DNA of 64,000 bases from Pseudomonadota bacterium (GTDB lineage: Bacteria > Pseudomonadota > Gammaproteobacteria > Steroidobacterales > Woeseiaceae): the NCBI GenBank assembly GCA_022563195.1, contig JADFNV010000005.1, positions 37,670-101,669 on the forward strand, written 5' to 3'. Every line of letters begins with the position of its first letter. Position 1 is the stretch's first letter. Made by a program: the position numbers and the translations under genes. Of the stretch, positions 11,061 to 20,429 are shown one piece after another. Below the pieces are notes generated by a model. That model saw nothing but the letters and a program-made list of their open reading frames with translations. It was not told the DNA's origin and did no database searches.

Positions 11061-11801
11061 GTGAAGGAAAATCTACAGGTCACCGCGTACGAGATCATCG
11101 AAGAACCGATGGCGCTGCAGACAGCACAACGGTCGCGACAGTGGATGGACGATACGATCGACCGCTTTGCGTATCGATGCCTTCCCGTAGCGATCGCCAA
11201 TCAGGTCGGTTGGGACATTTTGTGTCCGGTCCCGTTTACGGCCAAATGGAACGGCAGGGAAGGAAAAGATGCTATTGCGATCAAATTCCATGGTCAGGAA
11301 TCGCAGCTGGTCAGCTCGCACTTCGGCCATGGCGTCCTCACGTTTACGCTGGGTTATTTATTCCGCACCAGCAAGTCGCATAATCTGTGGGTCAAAGGGC
11401 CAACCAACTGTTTCAAGGATGGAATTGCGCCGCTCGAGGGCCTGATCGAAACCGATTGGGCGCCGTTTTCATTTACGATGAACTGGAAGTTCACGAGGCC
11501 GCGGCACAAGGTGCAATTCGATGCGGGCGAGCCGATTTGCCGGATTCTACCGTACCCGCGGCATTACATCCGCAAATTCGACCCACAGATTCAGGATATC
11601 CACCGCAACGCCAAGCTATTCGGTCAATATGACGCGTGGCGAAAGACCCGCGTGGCATTCAATGCGGATCTAAAAGACGCCGATTCCGATGCCGCAAAGG
11701 CGAAATGGCAACGCACGTATATGAAGGGTCAGGATTCGATGGGCAATGCCTTTGCCGGACATCAAACCAAGATTCAGATGAAGAACTTCAGGCGTACTTG
11801 A
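11061..11801 (+). CDS. DUF6065-like protein
   Basis: GTG start likely at 11061 (MKENLQVTAYEII...); conserved WNGREGKDAIAIKFHG; upstream extension of the track ORF looks unlikely. Confidence 0.55.
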   Translation: MKENLQVTAYEIIEEPMALQTAQRSRQWMDDTIDRFAYRCLPVAIANQVGWDILCPVPFTAKWNGREGKDAIAIKFHGQESQLVSSHFGHGVLTFTLGYLFRTSKSHNLWVKGPTNCFKDGIAPLEGLIETDWAPFSFTMNWKFTRPRHKVQFDAGEPICRILPYPRHYIRKFDPQIQDIHRNAKLFGQYDAWRKTRVAFNADLKDADSDAAKAKWQRTYMKGQDSMGNAFAGHQTKIQMKNFRRT

Positions 11802-11840
11802 TAAAATTGGCGCACAATAGACGAAAAAGAGGAGACTCCA

Positions 11841-12305
11841 ATGAAAAAACTAACGATCCTGGCGTTGGCCCTGTTGATCGCAGGCTGTATGCAGGCCCCG
11901 CAGACAGATCTGGACGGACTCAAGGCAATGCGAGACGTTTGGCAGTCCGCTTTTGACACGAACGATGCAGCGTTAATTGCCGCAATTTATGCAGAGGACG
12001 GCGCAGTAATGCCACCGAACGGCGAAACAGTGCATGGCCGATCCGCTATCGAAGAATTTTTTGGTGGTTTTCAAGCCTCTGGCATGGCCATCGAAATACA
12101 AGACAGCGACGCGTATGCACACGGTGATGTCGGTTACAAAATAGGCTCATTCACCATAGTCGATGCCGACGGAACAACGATCGACGTCGGTAAATACGTC
12201 GAAATCTGGCGACATATTGATGGCAAATGGCAAATGTACCGCGACATCTTCAACAGCGACCTTGCATTGCCAGCAGCAGAAGCTGATGCAGAAGTCGGTG
12301 AGTAA
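11841..12305 (+). CDS. SnoaL/ketosteroid-isomerase-like lipoprotein
   Basis: Lipobox LLIAGCMQ; DTNDAALIAAIYAEDGAVMPPNGE. Confidence 0.75.
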   Translation: MKKLTILALALLIAGCMQAPQTDLDGLKAMRDVWQSAFDTNDAALIAAIYAEDGAVMPPNGETVHGRSAIEEFFGGFQASGMAIEIQDSDAYAHGDVGYKIGSFTIVDADGTTIDVGKYVEIWRHIDGKWQMYRDIFNSDLALPAAEADAEVGE

Positions 12306-12378
12306 TAGACGTTTCCGCGGTAATTTTTCTGCGAAATTACATTAGGAATTGGCTGTAACTTAATTGGGAATTGCTGCA

Positions 12379-13626
12379 CTAGCCTGCAGCTTTTGTGCGG
12401 CGTCTCGCCCTCTGCCGGCGAATATCGATGAAGTTTTTCATTTTGAGCGTGTCGGGTGACTTCATGATCTCCGCCATCTCTTCACTGATTGCCGGCGCGT
12501 GCTTGACTTTGATTCGGTGCTGGCCCAGGGAAATGACGTCGTCGTCCCGAAGTATGGTCTTTGTGACGATTTCCGAATTGACGGTCGTGCCGTTGGCACT
12601 GTTCAGATCGAGCAGGATCAGTGCATCCGAATACAGCAGCAGCACAATATGCAGCTTGCTCACGAAATCGTCGTCGACGACGATATCTGCAAAATCTGAA
12701 CGACCGATCAGGACCTTTTTTTCCGTGAACGTGTATTCCCCCAGCGATTCGCCGTCTTTCGTTACAACGAGTCTTGGTGCTATGCGACCGACTGCCTCGC
12801 AAACACCCAGCACTGGAATATCCACGTCGGTTTGAACGTTGTTCTCGTTCGAAGCGTAGGTATCCACGACGCTGATCGGGATATCCGCGGAACGCAGCAT
12901 GGCCTCAAGAGCGTAATGATTCAGTGAACCCGGCCACCCACCCGATTGTTCGTGCAGACGATCGCAGACATCGAATGGAAAAACCGTATCCGCACGCCCA
13001 CTACCTGCGGCGTGCAGTCTGGCGTGCAGGTAGATCATTGTTTCCTTGGCGGACAATGGCTGCATCGAAAACGTGCCAGGGTCACGCTGAGCAATGCTGC
13101 CCATGCCGTCTGACCGGATCAGCGTACCCAGGTCTTTAGTGCCCGTGAGAATGAAACGCATCGCGAATCTTCCCTGCACCGAAAATGCTGCAAGCGCATT
13201 CAAAATACGCAGTGCGCTCGGGTACATACGATCGACGTTGTCGATGATCAGCACCGGAGGCTGCCATGAGCGCGTCTGCGCAATGGCATACTGGTGGAGT
13301 GTTTTGAGCAATTCTTCGTCGGCTTCGGGGCTGGATTCGAAGCCAAATTGACACAGTATTCTCGTCAACAGGCCGCGTGGCCTGAGGTGCAAGCCGTCGA
13401 CGAACGCAATCTCGGTGTCGCTGGACAATTGCAGGGCCAGCTCACGCACTGTGATGGTTTTGCCAGAGCCTGCCGGACCGTGCAGAAGACCGATGCCATT
13501 GGGATTGCGCAGCGCCGACTGCAGGAATGCCAAGCCATCGTGATGCGACAGGTACTTGATCGTGATCAGCGATCCGGCGTCCTCTCCAAACGCCTGATTG
13601 CCCAGTATGGAGTGATTTGCTTGCAT
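12379..13626 (-). CDS. ExeA-like AAA ATPase with C-terminal FHA domain
   Basis: LLHGPAGSGKT Walker A; FHA core VLIGRSDFADIVVDDDFVSKLHIVL...SANGTTVN. Confidence 0.85.
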   Translation of the reverse strand: MQANHSILGNQAFGEDAGSLITIKYLSHHDGLAFLQSALRNPNGIGLLHGPAGSGKTITVRELALQLSSDTEIAFVDGLHLRPRGLLTRILCQFGFESSPEADEELLKTLHQYAIAQTRSWQPPVLIIDNVDRMYPSALRILNALAAFSVQGRFAMRFILTGTKDLGTLIRSDGMGSIAQRDPGTFSMQPLSAKETMIYLHARLHAAGSGRADTVFPFDVCDRLHEQSGGWPGSLNHYALEAMLRSADIPISVVDTYASNENNVQTDVDIPVLGVCEAVGRIAPRLVVTKDGESLGEYTFTEKKVLIGRSDFADIVVDDDFVSKLHIVLLLYSDALILLDLNSANGTTVNSEIVTKTILRDDDVISLGQHRIKVKHAPAISEEMAEIMKSPDTLKMKNFIDIRRQRARRRTKAAG

Positions 13627-13668
13627 CGGGATGTGGTTTAAAAAGTGCCAGTTATCAGTATTATTCCT

Positions 13669-13890
13669 CTAATACTCGCTGTAGCGAGCACAAGGTTCCA
13701 TAATATGGACATTGGACGATGACAATTTTTCGTCTTTAGTTGAGAAAGCATCGATTCGCAGCCCGGTGGCTTCGCCCGGTCCGATCGTTAGCTCTGCACC
13801 AAATGGTTGGCTCAATATTCTATTAGTACGGCGGGCTCCTACAGGCGCAATGCCTTCCCTCATGGTTGCCGTCAGCAGGGCCTCGACCAT
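13669..13890 (-). CDS. Small hypothetical protein overlapping the end of the upstream ORF
   Basis: 73 aa ORF, same strand, 19 bp overlap with the 13872..14531 ORF. Confidence 0.35.
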   Translation of the reverse strand: MVEALLTATMREGIAPVGARRTNRILSQPFGAELTIGPGEATGLRIDAFSTKDEKLSSSNVHIMEPCARYSEY

Positions 13891-14531
13891 GCCTGCGCGT
13901 GGATGTGGCTGATCTTTTCGGGCAGCTGCAGGCGGTAAAACCGGCGCAGTTCGGACAGGGCGAGCCGGTTGTCATCGATCAGCTGCGTTTGCAAGCCGTG
14001 GCAAAATCGCGCGGCATAGCTATTAGCCGATCGGTATCGGTCCAGCTGTTCGCCATCGAGTTCGCCATGAAAACTGATGTTGTCGAACAACCAGCCGTGC
14101 AAGCCCCTTATCAGCTCATTATCGGTCTGGCCCAGTGCGAGCAACATCGTACAAACATACTTGTCGATCTCGCCTTGCAATTCGAGTTCAAGCAGCGTGA
14201 CGGTGCGATTTTGCGTGGCTTTCCACACAAGGCAATTGAAGTGGCTGATGCCCTCGAGAACCTTCCACAGGTCATCAAGCAATTCGGCACGAAGACAGTC
14301 CAGCGGCCTGGCAGATTCAAGGCGCTCGAGCATTTCGCCGTCGAGGAACAGCGACAGGGCCAGGCCGTCATTGTCTTCCGACAAGAGCAGTGTCTCGTGC
14401 GTGTTGCTGAGCATTGCATCCTGGCCGATGAACTTTGCCAGCGCCGGATCGGTGATCAGGTAATCCCGGACGTCACAGGCGCGATCTACCTGGTAGATGT
14501 CGCTCAGTTGACGTTGCAATTCGGCGAGCAT
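13872..14531 (-). CDS. Hypothetical protein (operon with the 14533 gene)
   Basis: 219 aa ORF directly abutting the 14533..15162 ORF, same strand. Confidence 0.65.
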   Translation of the reverse strand: MLAELQRQLSDIYQVDRACDVRDYLITDPALAKFIGQDAMLSNTHETLLLSEDNDGLALSLFLDGEMLERLESARPLDCLRAELLDDLWKVLEGISHFNCLVWKATQNRTVTLLELELQGEIDKYVCTMLLALGQTDNELIRGLHGWLFDNISFHGELDGEQLDRYRSANSYAARFCHGLQTQLIDDNRLALSELRRFYRLQLPEKISHIHAQAWSRPC

Positions 14532-14532
14532 T

Positions 14533-15162
14533 TCAGTGGCGCAGTCTCTTGGCCGCCGAGATCGGCACGACGCCCTGCTGGCGCAACAGGTTTTCGGCTC
14601 GCCGGCTACCGGTCTTCAGCCAGATTTCATAGGTGCGCAGCAGATCGACGTCGGATTCTTTGCGCACTCCATCGCGAACCTCGTTGAGCACGTCAATCAA
14701 AACTTGAAAGTTGCTGGCGAGCTCTTTGTAGATATCGGCAAACGCATTGCCGCGAAACGTGCCGCGAACCTCTTCGGATAGCGAACCGTAGGCATTCTCA
14801 CCCATGTAAATGTAGTAGTCGACGTCAACTGCTTTGTTCGCCAGGCTTTCGATGAAGAATCCCGATATGAACAGTGCAACATCGCCAATGCGCTGCAAGT
14901 ATTGCGATCGCTGCTCGACGTTCGGTGCGTCAGCTGCGTCTGCAAGCATCAGCGCAAGAGGCTTAACACCGTAAGTATCGCCGTCGTCTTCATAGAATTC
15001 TTCGGAGCGGGCGAACAGGGTAAGAAGATTGACCACGTAATGGGCGGCATGCGGATCCAGATCGACGCCTTGCTTCACGATCACGTCATCAATTGACGTG
15101 CGAAAGTAGTCACGAAGATTATGCACCGGCATAACGCGATCATGATTCAATCGATTACCCAT
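14533..15162 (-). CDS. Hypothetical protein
   Basis: 209 aa ORF; real start may be the internal MPVHNLRDYF Met. Confidence 0.65.
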   Translation of the reverse strand: MGNRLNHDRVMPVHNLRDYFRTSIDDVIVKQGVDLDPHAAHYVVNLLTLFARSEEFYEDDGDTYGVKPLALMLADAADAPNVEQRSQYLQRIGDVALFISGFFIESLANKAVDVDYYIYMGENAYGSLSEEVRGTFRGNAFADIYKELASNFQVLIDVLNEVRDGVRKESDVDLLRTYEIWLKTGSRRAENLLRQQGVVPISAAKRLRH

Positions 15163-15281
15163 ATCGTTTATTCCTCGTCTTTATTGGTATATCGCAATTC
15201 GAGCGAAAATCGTGTGACGAGGTTCACGATCTGCCTACGGGTGCCACATTGAATGGCTCCCGCAAGCTGGGATTCAGAGAC

Positions 15282-17078
15282 TTATTTTGACCGGGCGGAT
15301 CCTGTTTCGGAGATCCATGCCGTTATCGCATCTGCCAGCATCGGCAGGGTGACGGTGCCGTTTTCGAGCACGCGAGTGTGGAACTGGCGTATGTCGAAGT
15401 CGTCGCCCAGCTTTGCCTCAGCCAGCGCCCGCAGGCGCCGAATTTCGAGCATACCCAGCATGTAGGCGTTGGCCTGTCCGGGCCAGGAAATGTAACGATT
15501 GATTTCGGATTCAATGCCAACGGGCGGCCACGCGGTATTGGCCAGCATGTAATCAACTGCCTGCTGTCGCGTCCAGCCCCTGGTGTGCACGCCGCTGTCT
15601 ATGACCAGTCGCGCCGCGCGCGCACCCTGATCCGATAACATGCCCATGCGTTCGAGCGGACCGTTGTACAGGCCCATTTCGTCGGCGAGGCGCTCTGAGT
15701 ACAGCCCCCAGCCTTCGCCGAAGCCGGAATTTCCCAGGTAGCGAGCGAGCGCGTGTACGCGGTCGCCGAGTTCCAGCGCGATGGCGCCTTGCAGGTGGTG
15801 ACCGGGGTAGGTTTCGTGATGCAGAAACGACTGTTGACCCGCCCGCGAACGATGTTCGGGATCCGTGACGGGAAGGTAAAAGATGCCGGGTCGCGTACCG
15901 TCTTCGGATGACGAATGGTATTCGCCGGAGCCACTGGCACGGAAGGCCGGATAGGCTTTGATCAGCACATCGGCTTTCGGCATCAACGCGAAAACCTCCG
16001 GCATCCTGACGCGCACAGCGGCCAGTGAATCCATCGCATACTGCAATACTTCCGCTTCGCTGCCGAACGTGTATTGCGGATCGACGTTCAGGTTTAGCAG
16101 GAATGCCTCGATCTCTCCACCGCCGAAATGTGCATCGATGATGACCTGCATTTCGGCTCGAATCGCTGCGATTTGTTCGAGACCGAGCTCGTGAATCTCA
16201 TCGGCCGACGGACTAATAGTCGCGAACGAGCGTACGAGTGCCGGGTAGCACTCAGCGCCGTCAGGGTTAAAGCTCAATGCGATTTCCTCGCGCGCCTGTG
16301 GCAGGTACTCCTTATCGATATACACGGCAAAGCGTTCGATCGCCGGCGCAATTTGCTCGTTGTAAATTTTCCGCACGGCCGACTCGAATTCTGCGTCATC
16401 GGCGCGTGTCCCCATACCGACAAACGGGTTGTCATCCGCAAGCAACGCCCGTACTTCACTGGCGACCTTTACTACTGTAAGTCGCGGTGCGCTGTAGCCA
16501 AGTTCGAGGCCGGTGCGCAAGTTGGCAACTTCAGTGTCAATATAGCCAGCAACCTGGCCCAGGCGTTGCAATGCCTGATCGCGCAGTTCGCGCGTTTCCA
16601 GAGGCTGTATATCGAAGACAAACGGCAATCTCGAGTGCCATGCCGTGAAGGTGCTGGCCCGCCACAACTCGCTGCGACACACGCGGCGTCCGATCGAACC
16701 AGCCAGTTCCTCGTGCAAAACGCCATAGGTCACCCAGTCTCGACTGCCGATATCGGCTGGCTTGCCGATATCATCCAACTCGGCAAGCCAGTCATCTTCC
16801 AGCAATTCCCAGGCTGCCTGTGCTTTCAGCGAATTATCAAACAGGTTCTCGTGACGGGCCCCGGCGATCGTGTAATAGGTCGCGTATTCGGGGTTGCGCT
16901 GCAGCATCGCCGCAAGATATTCGTCGGCGATGGCCTCTACGGAGCGTGGTGCGGGCTCAGCTTCCTGCGCTTTCCGGCCGCAGCCGGCTATCACGAGGCA
17001 AAGAAACGCAAGCAGCAGCATTTTTTTCGTGTTTTCTGACAGGTGCATGAATTCGGTCCGTTGAAAAGTTACTGGCAA
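15282..17078 (-). CDS. DUF885 family metallopeptidase-like lipoprotein
   Basis: LVIAGCGRK lipobox; HHETYPGHHLQ motif. Confidence 0.85.
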   Translation of the reverse strand: MPVTFQRTEFMHLSENTKKMLLLAFLCLVIAGCGRKAQEAEPAPRSVEAIADEYLAAMLQRNPEYATYYTIAGARHENLFDNSLKAQAAWELLEDDWLAELDDIGKPADIGSRDWVTYGVLHEELAGSIGRRVCRSELWRASTFTAWHSRLPFVFDIQPLETRELRDQALQRLGQVAGYIDTEVANLRTGLELGYSAPRLTVVKVASEVRALLADDNPFVGMGTRADDAEFESAVRKIYNEQIAPAIERFAVYIDKEYLPQAREEIALSFNPDGAECYPALVRSFATISPSADEIHELGLEQIAAIRAEMQVIIDAHFGGGEIEAFLLNLNVDPQYTFGSEAEVLQYAMDSLAAVRVRMPEVFALMPKADVLIKAYPAFRASGSGEYHSSSEDGTRPGIFYLPVTDPEHRSRAGQQSFLHHETYPGHHLQGAIALELGDRVHALARYLGNSGFGEGWGLYSERLADEMGLYNGPLERMGMLSDQGARAARLVIDSGVHTRGWTRQQAVDYMLANTAWPPVGIESEINRYISWPGQANAYMLGMLEIRRLRALAEAKLGDDFDIRQFHTRVLENGTVTLPMLADAITAWISETGSARSK

Positions 17079-17136
17079 GATACAGTGTGGACTAAGTCCG
17101 CGCTAGCCAATTGACGCGCGTGATAAGCTCGATTTT

Positions 17137-18111
17137 ATGTTCATTCCTGTCAGAGCCGATTTTGCGTTGCCCCGCATGCCGGTGATGACAGTGCTCATTT
17201 GCCTGCTGTGCGTTGGCGTATTTCTCGTGCAGGAAAGTGGCTGGCGGGAATTCGAGACGGCCATCGAACGTTACTGCGCTGTCCCGCGCAGCCATCTGGC
17301 CGAGATAGTCATCAAGCGGGTTCAGGAACAACAGGACGCAATTGTTTGTGGTCAGACGATGTACAGGATCCACACGTCGGACAACCCGTCCGAAAAGATC
17401 GAAGCAATCGTCGGCTCGCTCAAACCGCTCTCGGGCCTCAGCGTCGAGGACTCCCGGGAATATTTCAATCGTTTGCTCAATGACGAGTTGCGCAGTTTTC
17501 GAAATTACGTCCCCGATGACCCGGACTCAGCCGTTGCCTACAACACAGCATCGTGGAATCCGTGGCACATGATTACGGCGAGCTTCGCACACGGCGATTG
17601 GGGACACATCATCTTCAACCTGATCTTTTTCTTTGCGTTTGCAGCAACGGTCGAGTCCTTGATCGGTCCGATCGGTTTTGTTTTTTTCATTGTCTTGAAC
17701 TCCCTGATCATCGGCGCAACTGACTCGGTCGTATCCACGCTGTTGGACGATCATCACTGGACGCTCGGCTTGTCCGGAATCGTTATGGGCATGATGGGTC
17801 TTTTTGCCTATTTGCTGCCAAGAGCCAAGATTCGCTGTTACTACTGGATCATCGTCATATTCGGCTCCGTCGCCATACCCGGCTGGATTCTTGCCGCCTG
17901 GTACATCGGTGGCGATGTCTACCAGTTGTTCACCCGCGACGACCACGGTGCTATCAACGTACTCGCGCATGTCTCGGGCGGTGTTGCCGGGTACCTCTAC
18001 GGTTTCTTTTTTCTCCGCAAAGTACGAAGAGAAGCATCAGACCTGCAAGAAGAAGTGGACAAGACTGTCGCCAACGCGATGTTCATGACGAGTCGAATGC
18101 ACCGACGTTGA
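17137..18111 (+). CDS. Rhomboid family intramembrane serine protease
   Basis: FAHGDWGHIIFNLIFFFAF; GLSGIVMGMMGLFAYLLP (GxSG); NVLAHVSGGVAGYLYG. Confidence 0.88.
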   Translation: MFIPVRADFALPRMPVMTVLICLLCVGVFLVQESGWREFETAIERYCAVPRSHLAEIVIKRVQEQQDAIVCGQTMYRIHTSDNPSEKIEAIVGSLKPLSGLSVEDSREYFNRLLNDELRSFRNYVPDDPDSAVAYNTASWNPWHMITASFAHGDWGHIIFNLIFFFAFAATVESLIGPIGFVFFIVLNSLIIGATDSVVSTLLDDHHWTLGLSGIVMGMMGLFAYLLPRAKIRCYYWIIVIFGSVAIPGWILAAWYIGGDVYQLFTRDDHGAINVLAHVSGGVAGYLYGFFFLRKVRREASDLQEEVDKTVANAMFMTSRMHRR

Positions 18112-18125
18112 CGAGTCGACGGGTT

Positions 18126-18755
18126 CTACCTGTCGCTGGACTGGGACATCACAGACAAAAAGCGCAGCGGTAACTCCAATAGTTCATCCGGGCCGTGCGG
18201 CGCATCCGAATCGAAGAACAGTGAATCGCCGGGCGTCATCGTGTAAGTTGCATTCAGGTGCCGATACACCATGCGTCCCTGCAAAACATAGATGAACTCC
18301 ACGCCCGTGTGTTGAAAAATAGGGAATACGTCGGCGTCTGATTCCAGCGTGATCAGGTAAGGCTCAACCGCAACATCGCTGTGAATGCTGTGGCCTAGCA
18401 GCTGATATTGATGGCCGGCCCGCGTTCCCCGCCTTTCGATCGCCAGTCCCTGGCCTGCTTTGACAAAGGTTGCGTCACGCTGCTCCTCGAATTCACGAAA
18501 CAACGCGGTAACGGGAACGTTTAAGGCTGTGGACAGCGACCGCAGCGTTGCCAGCGACGGCGAGGTAATGCCATTTTCGATCTTAGACACCATGCCGGCG
18601 GACAGGCCGGTGCGGGTACACATCTCGGTGATCGTCAGGCCCATCTGTTTCCGGTAACGTTTCACCTGCCTGCCGATCGCCTTTTCCAAAGCGTATTCAG
18701 ACACTTGCACGTGTGCCGGGTCGACTTCGTCGCCCGCCTGCCGTGGCCTGCTCAT
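18126..18755 (-). CDS. XRE-family regulator with cupin domain
   Basis: N-terminal HTH KRYRKQMGLTITEMCTRTGLSAGMVSKIENG; C-terminal cupin PHGPDEL. Confidence 0.88.
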   Translation of the reverse strand: MSRPRQAGDEVDPAHVQVSEYALEKAIGRQVKRYRKQMGLTITEMCTRTGLSAGMVSKIENGITSPSLATLRSLSTALNVPVTALFREFEEQRDATFVKAGQGLAIERRGTRAGHQYQLLGHSIHSDVAVEPYLITLESDADVFPIFQHTGVEFIYVLQGRMVYRHLNATYTMTPGDSLFFDSDAPHGPDELLELPLRFLSVMSQSSDR

Positions 18756-18806
18756 GATCAGGATCTCCGGAATCAGTTATTCATGTCAGGAAAATTACTT
18801 TAACAG

Positions 18807-18828
18807 CAGTTTACAGAGGTGTACACTG
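18807..18828. promoter_or_regulatory. Inverted-repeat operator candidate between XRE-cupin and glxB
   Basis: CAGTTTACA-GAGG-TGTACACTG, 8 of 9 bases match between half-sites. Confidence 0.45.
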
Positions 18829-18864
18829 CAACACCGCGCCCTGCGGCGCAATCGTGGACCGATC

Positions 18865-19758
18865 ATGTGCGGAATCGTTGGCATTTACCTGAAGAATGAG
18901 CGCCTCAATGCGGAGCTTGGCAAGCTCCTGGCCGCGATGCTCATCGAAATGAGCGACCGTGGTCCGGACAGTGCCGGCATCGCCCTGTACCGGGATCCCG
19001 TCGACGATTCGAGTTGCAAGCTGACCTTGCATGCCGCCAGCGCCTACGACTGGGATTCGCTGCAGACAGCGATGGCGGTGCATCTGCAAGCCGACGTCAA
19101 GCTGGATGTCCATGCCAGTCATGCCGTTGTCATCGCGGCAGCCGATGTCGCGTCTGTACAGGATTGGCTCAGTGCAGAGCACCCGGAACTGCGCATCATG
19201 AGTGCCGGTTCCTCCATCGAGATCTACAAAGAAAAGGGACTGCCGAGTGAGTTTGTCCGGCAATTCAAACTGCATGAGCTCAATGGCACACATGCGCTCG
19301 GGCATACGCGCATGGCGACCGAAAGCGCCGTCACGACCGAACACTCGCATCCGTTCTCGACCGGCATGGATCTTTGTCTCGTGCACAATGGTTCACTGTC
19401 AAATCACAACCGGTTGCGGCGATTCTTGCGTGACCAGGGAGTGTCGATTCAGACGGACAATGACAGCGAGGTCGCTGCCGGCTATCTCATGTGGCGTCTG
19501 CGTGAGGGGGACTCGCTCGAGACCGCATTGGAGCGGGCATTGGTGGACCTGGACGGTTTCTACACCTTCGCCATCGGCACCAGGGATGGCTTCGCCGTGC
19601 TGCGCGATCCGATTGCCTGCAAACCCGCCGTCATGGCCGAAACCGATGACTGGGTTGCCATGGCCTCGGAATTTCGCGCCATCGCGCAACTTCCCGGAGT
19701 GGCTAATGCCACGATATGGGAACCCGCGCCTGCCACCGTGTATACCTGGGGTCAGTGA
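18865..19758 (+). CDS. glxB: Class II glutamine amidotransferase (GlxB/MgsA-like)
   Basis: Start at MCGIVGIYL (catalytic Cys2); ALGHTRMATESAVTTEHSHPF. Confidence 0.82.
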   Translation: MCGIVGIYLKNERLNAELGKLLAAMLIEMSDRGPDSAGIALYRDPVDDSSCKLTLHAASAYDWDSLQTAMAVHLQADVKLDVHASHAVVIAAADVASVQDWLSAEHPELRIMSAGSSIEIYKEKGLPSEFVRQFKLHELNGTHALGHTRMATESAVTTEHSHPFSTGMDLCLVHNGSLSNHNRLRRFLRDQGVSIQTDNDSEVAAGYLMWRLREGDSLETALERALVDLDGFYTFAIGTRDGFAVLRDPIACKPAVMAETDDWVAMASEFRAIAQLPGVANATIWEPAPATVYTWGQ

Positions 19759-20429
19759 TGACGACCTTCGATCTGAACACGGACTCGGTCCGCGCACTGA
19801 ATCAATCGCTGCATGATGCATCGTCCGGGCACACGTCGGTCACCAATACGGGCGGACAACATTGCATTGCATGCGGTATTGACGCCGCGCTCGAGGTATC
19901 GATCGACGGTCACGTCGGTTATTACTGTGCCGGCATGAACAAGGAAGCGCAGGTCACGATTACCGGCAATGCAGGCCCGGGTGTCGCCGAGAACATCATG
20001 TCGGGGACGGTTCGCGTCAAGGGCAATGCCTCGCAATACGCCGGTGCCAGCGGCCACGGTGGCACGCTGATCATTGAAGGCGACGCCAGCTCACGCTGCG
20101 GCATATCGATGAAAGGCGTCGACATCGTCGTCGCCGGAAGCGTCGGTCACATGAGTGCCTTCATGGCACAAAAGGGACGCCTCGTTATCTGCGGCGATGC
20201 CGGTGATTTCCTTGGTGATTCCATTTACGAGGCATGCATCTACGTTCGCGGCACGGTCGGCGAGCTGGGCGCCGACTGCATAGAGAAGGAAATGACCGAT
20301 CAGCACGTTCAGAAACTCACGCAGTTATTGGCGGCGACGGGTGTCGATGCGGCTGCAGACGAGTTTCGTCGTTACGGCTCGGCTCGAAAGCTCTACCACT
20401 TCAACATCGATCACGCCGATGACTACTGA
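19758..20429 (+). CDS. glxC: Glutamate synthase alpha C-terminal (GXGXG) domain protein (GlxC/MgsB-like)
   Basis: Repeated GNA/GDA beta-helix motifs (ITGNAGPGVAENIMSGTVRVKGNASQYAGASGHGG). Confidence 0.82.
   Translation: MTTFDLNTDSVRALNQSLHDASSGHTSVTNTGGQHCIACGIDAALEVSIDGHVGYYCAGMNKEAQVTITGNAGPGVAENIMSGTVRVKGNASQYAGASGHGGTLIIEGDASSRCGISMKGVDIVVAGSVGHMSAFMAQKGRLVICGDAGDFLGDSIYEACIYVRGTVGELGADCIEKEMTDQHVQKLTQLLAATGVDAAADEFRRYGSARKLYHFNIDHADDY

Noticed and set aside
12320-12340. GTAATTT...AAATTAC hairpin between convergent genes
   Set aside because: AT-rich 7 bp stem without a T-tract; too weak to call a terminator.
13866-14687. 273 aa plus-strand ORF
   Set aside because: Antisense to two consecutive minus-strand ORFs that form a better-spaced operon.
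16128-17039. 303 aa plus-strand ORF
   Set aside because: Antisense to the DUF885 gene, which carries the HHETYPGHHLQ motif.
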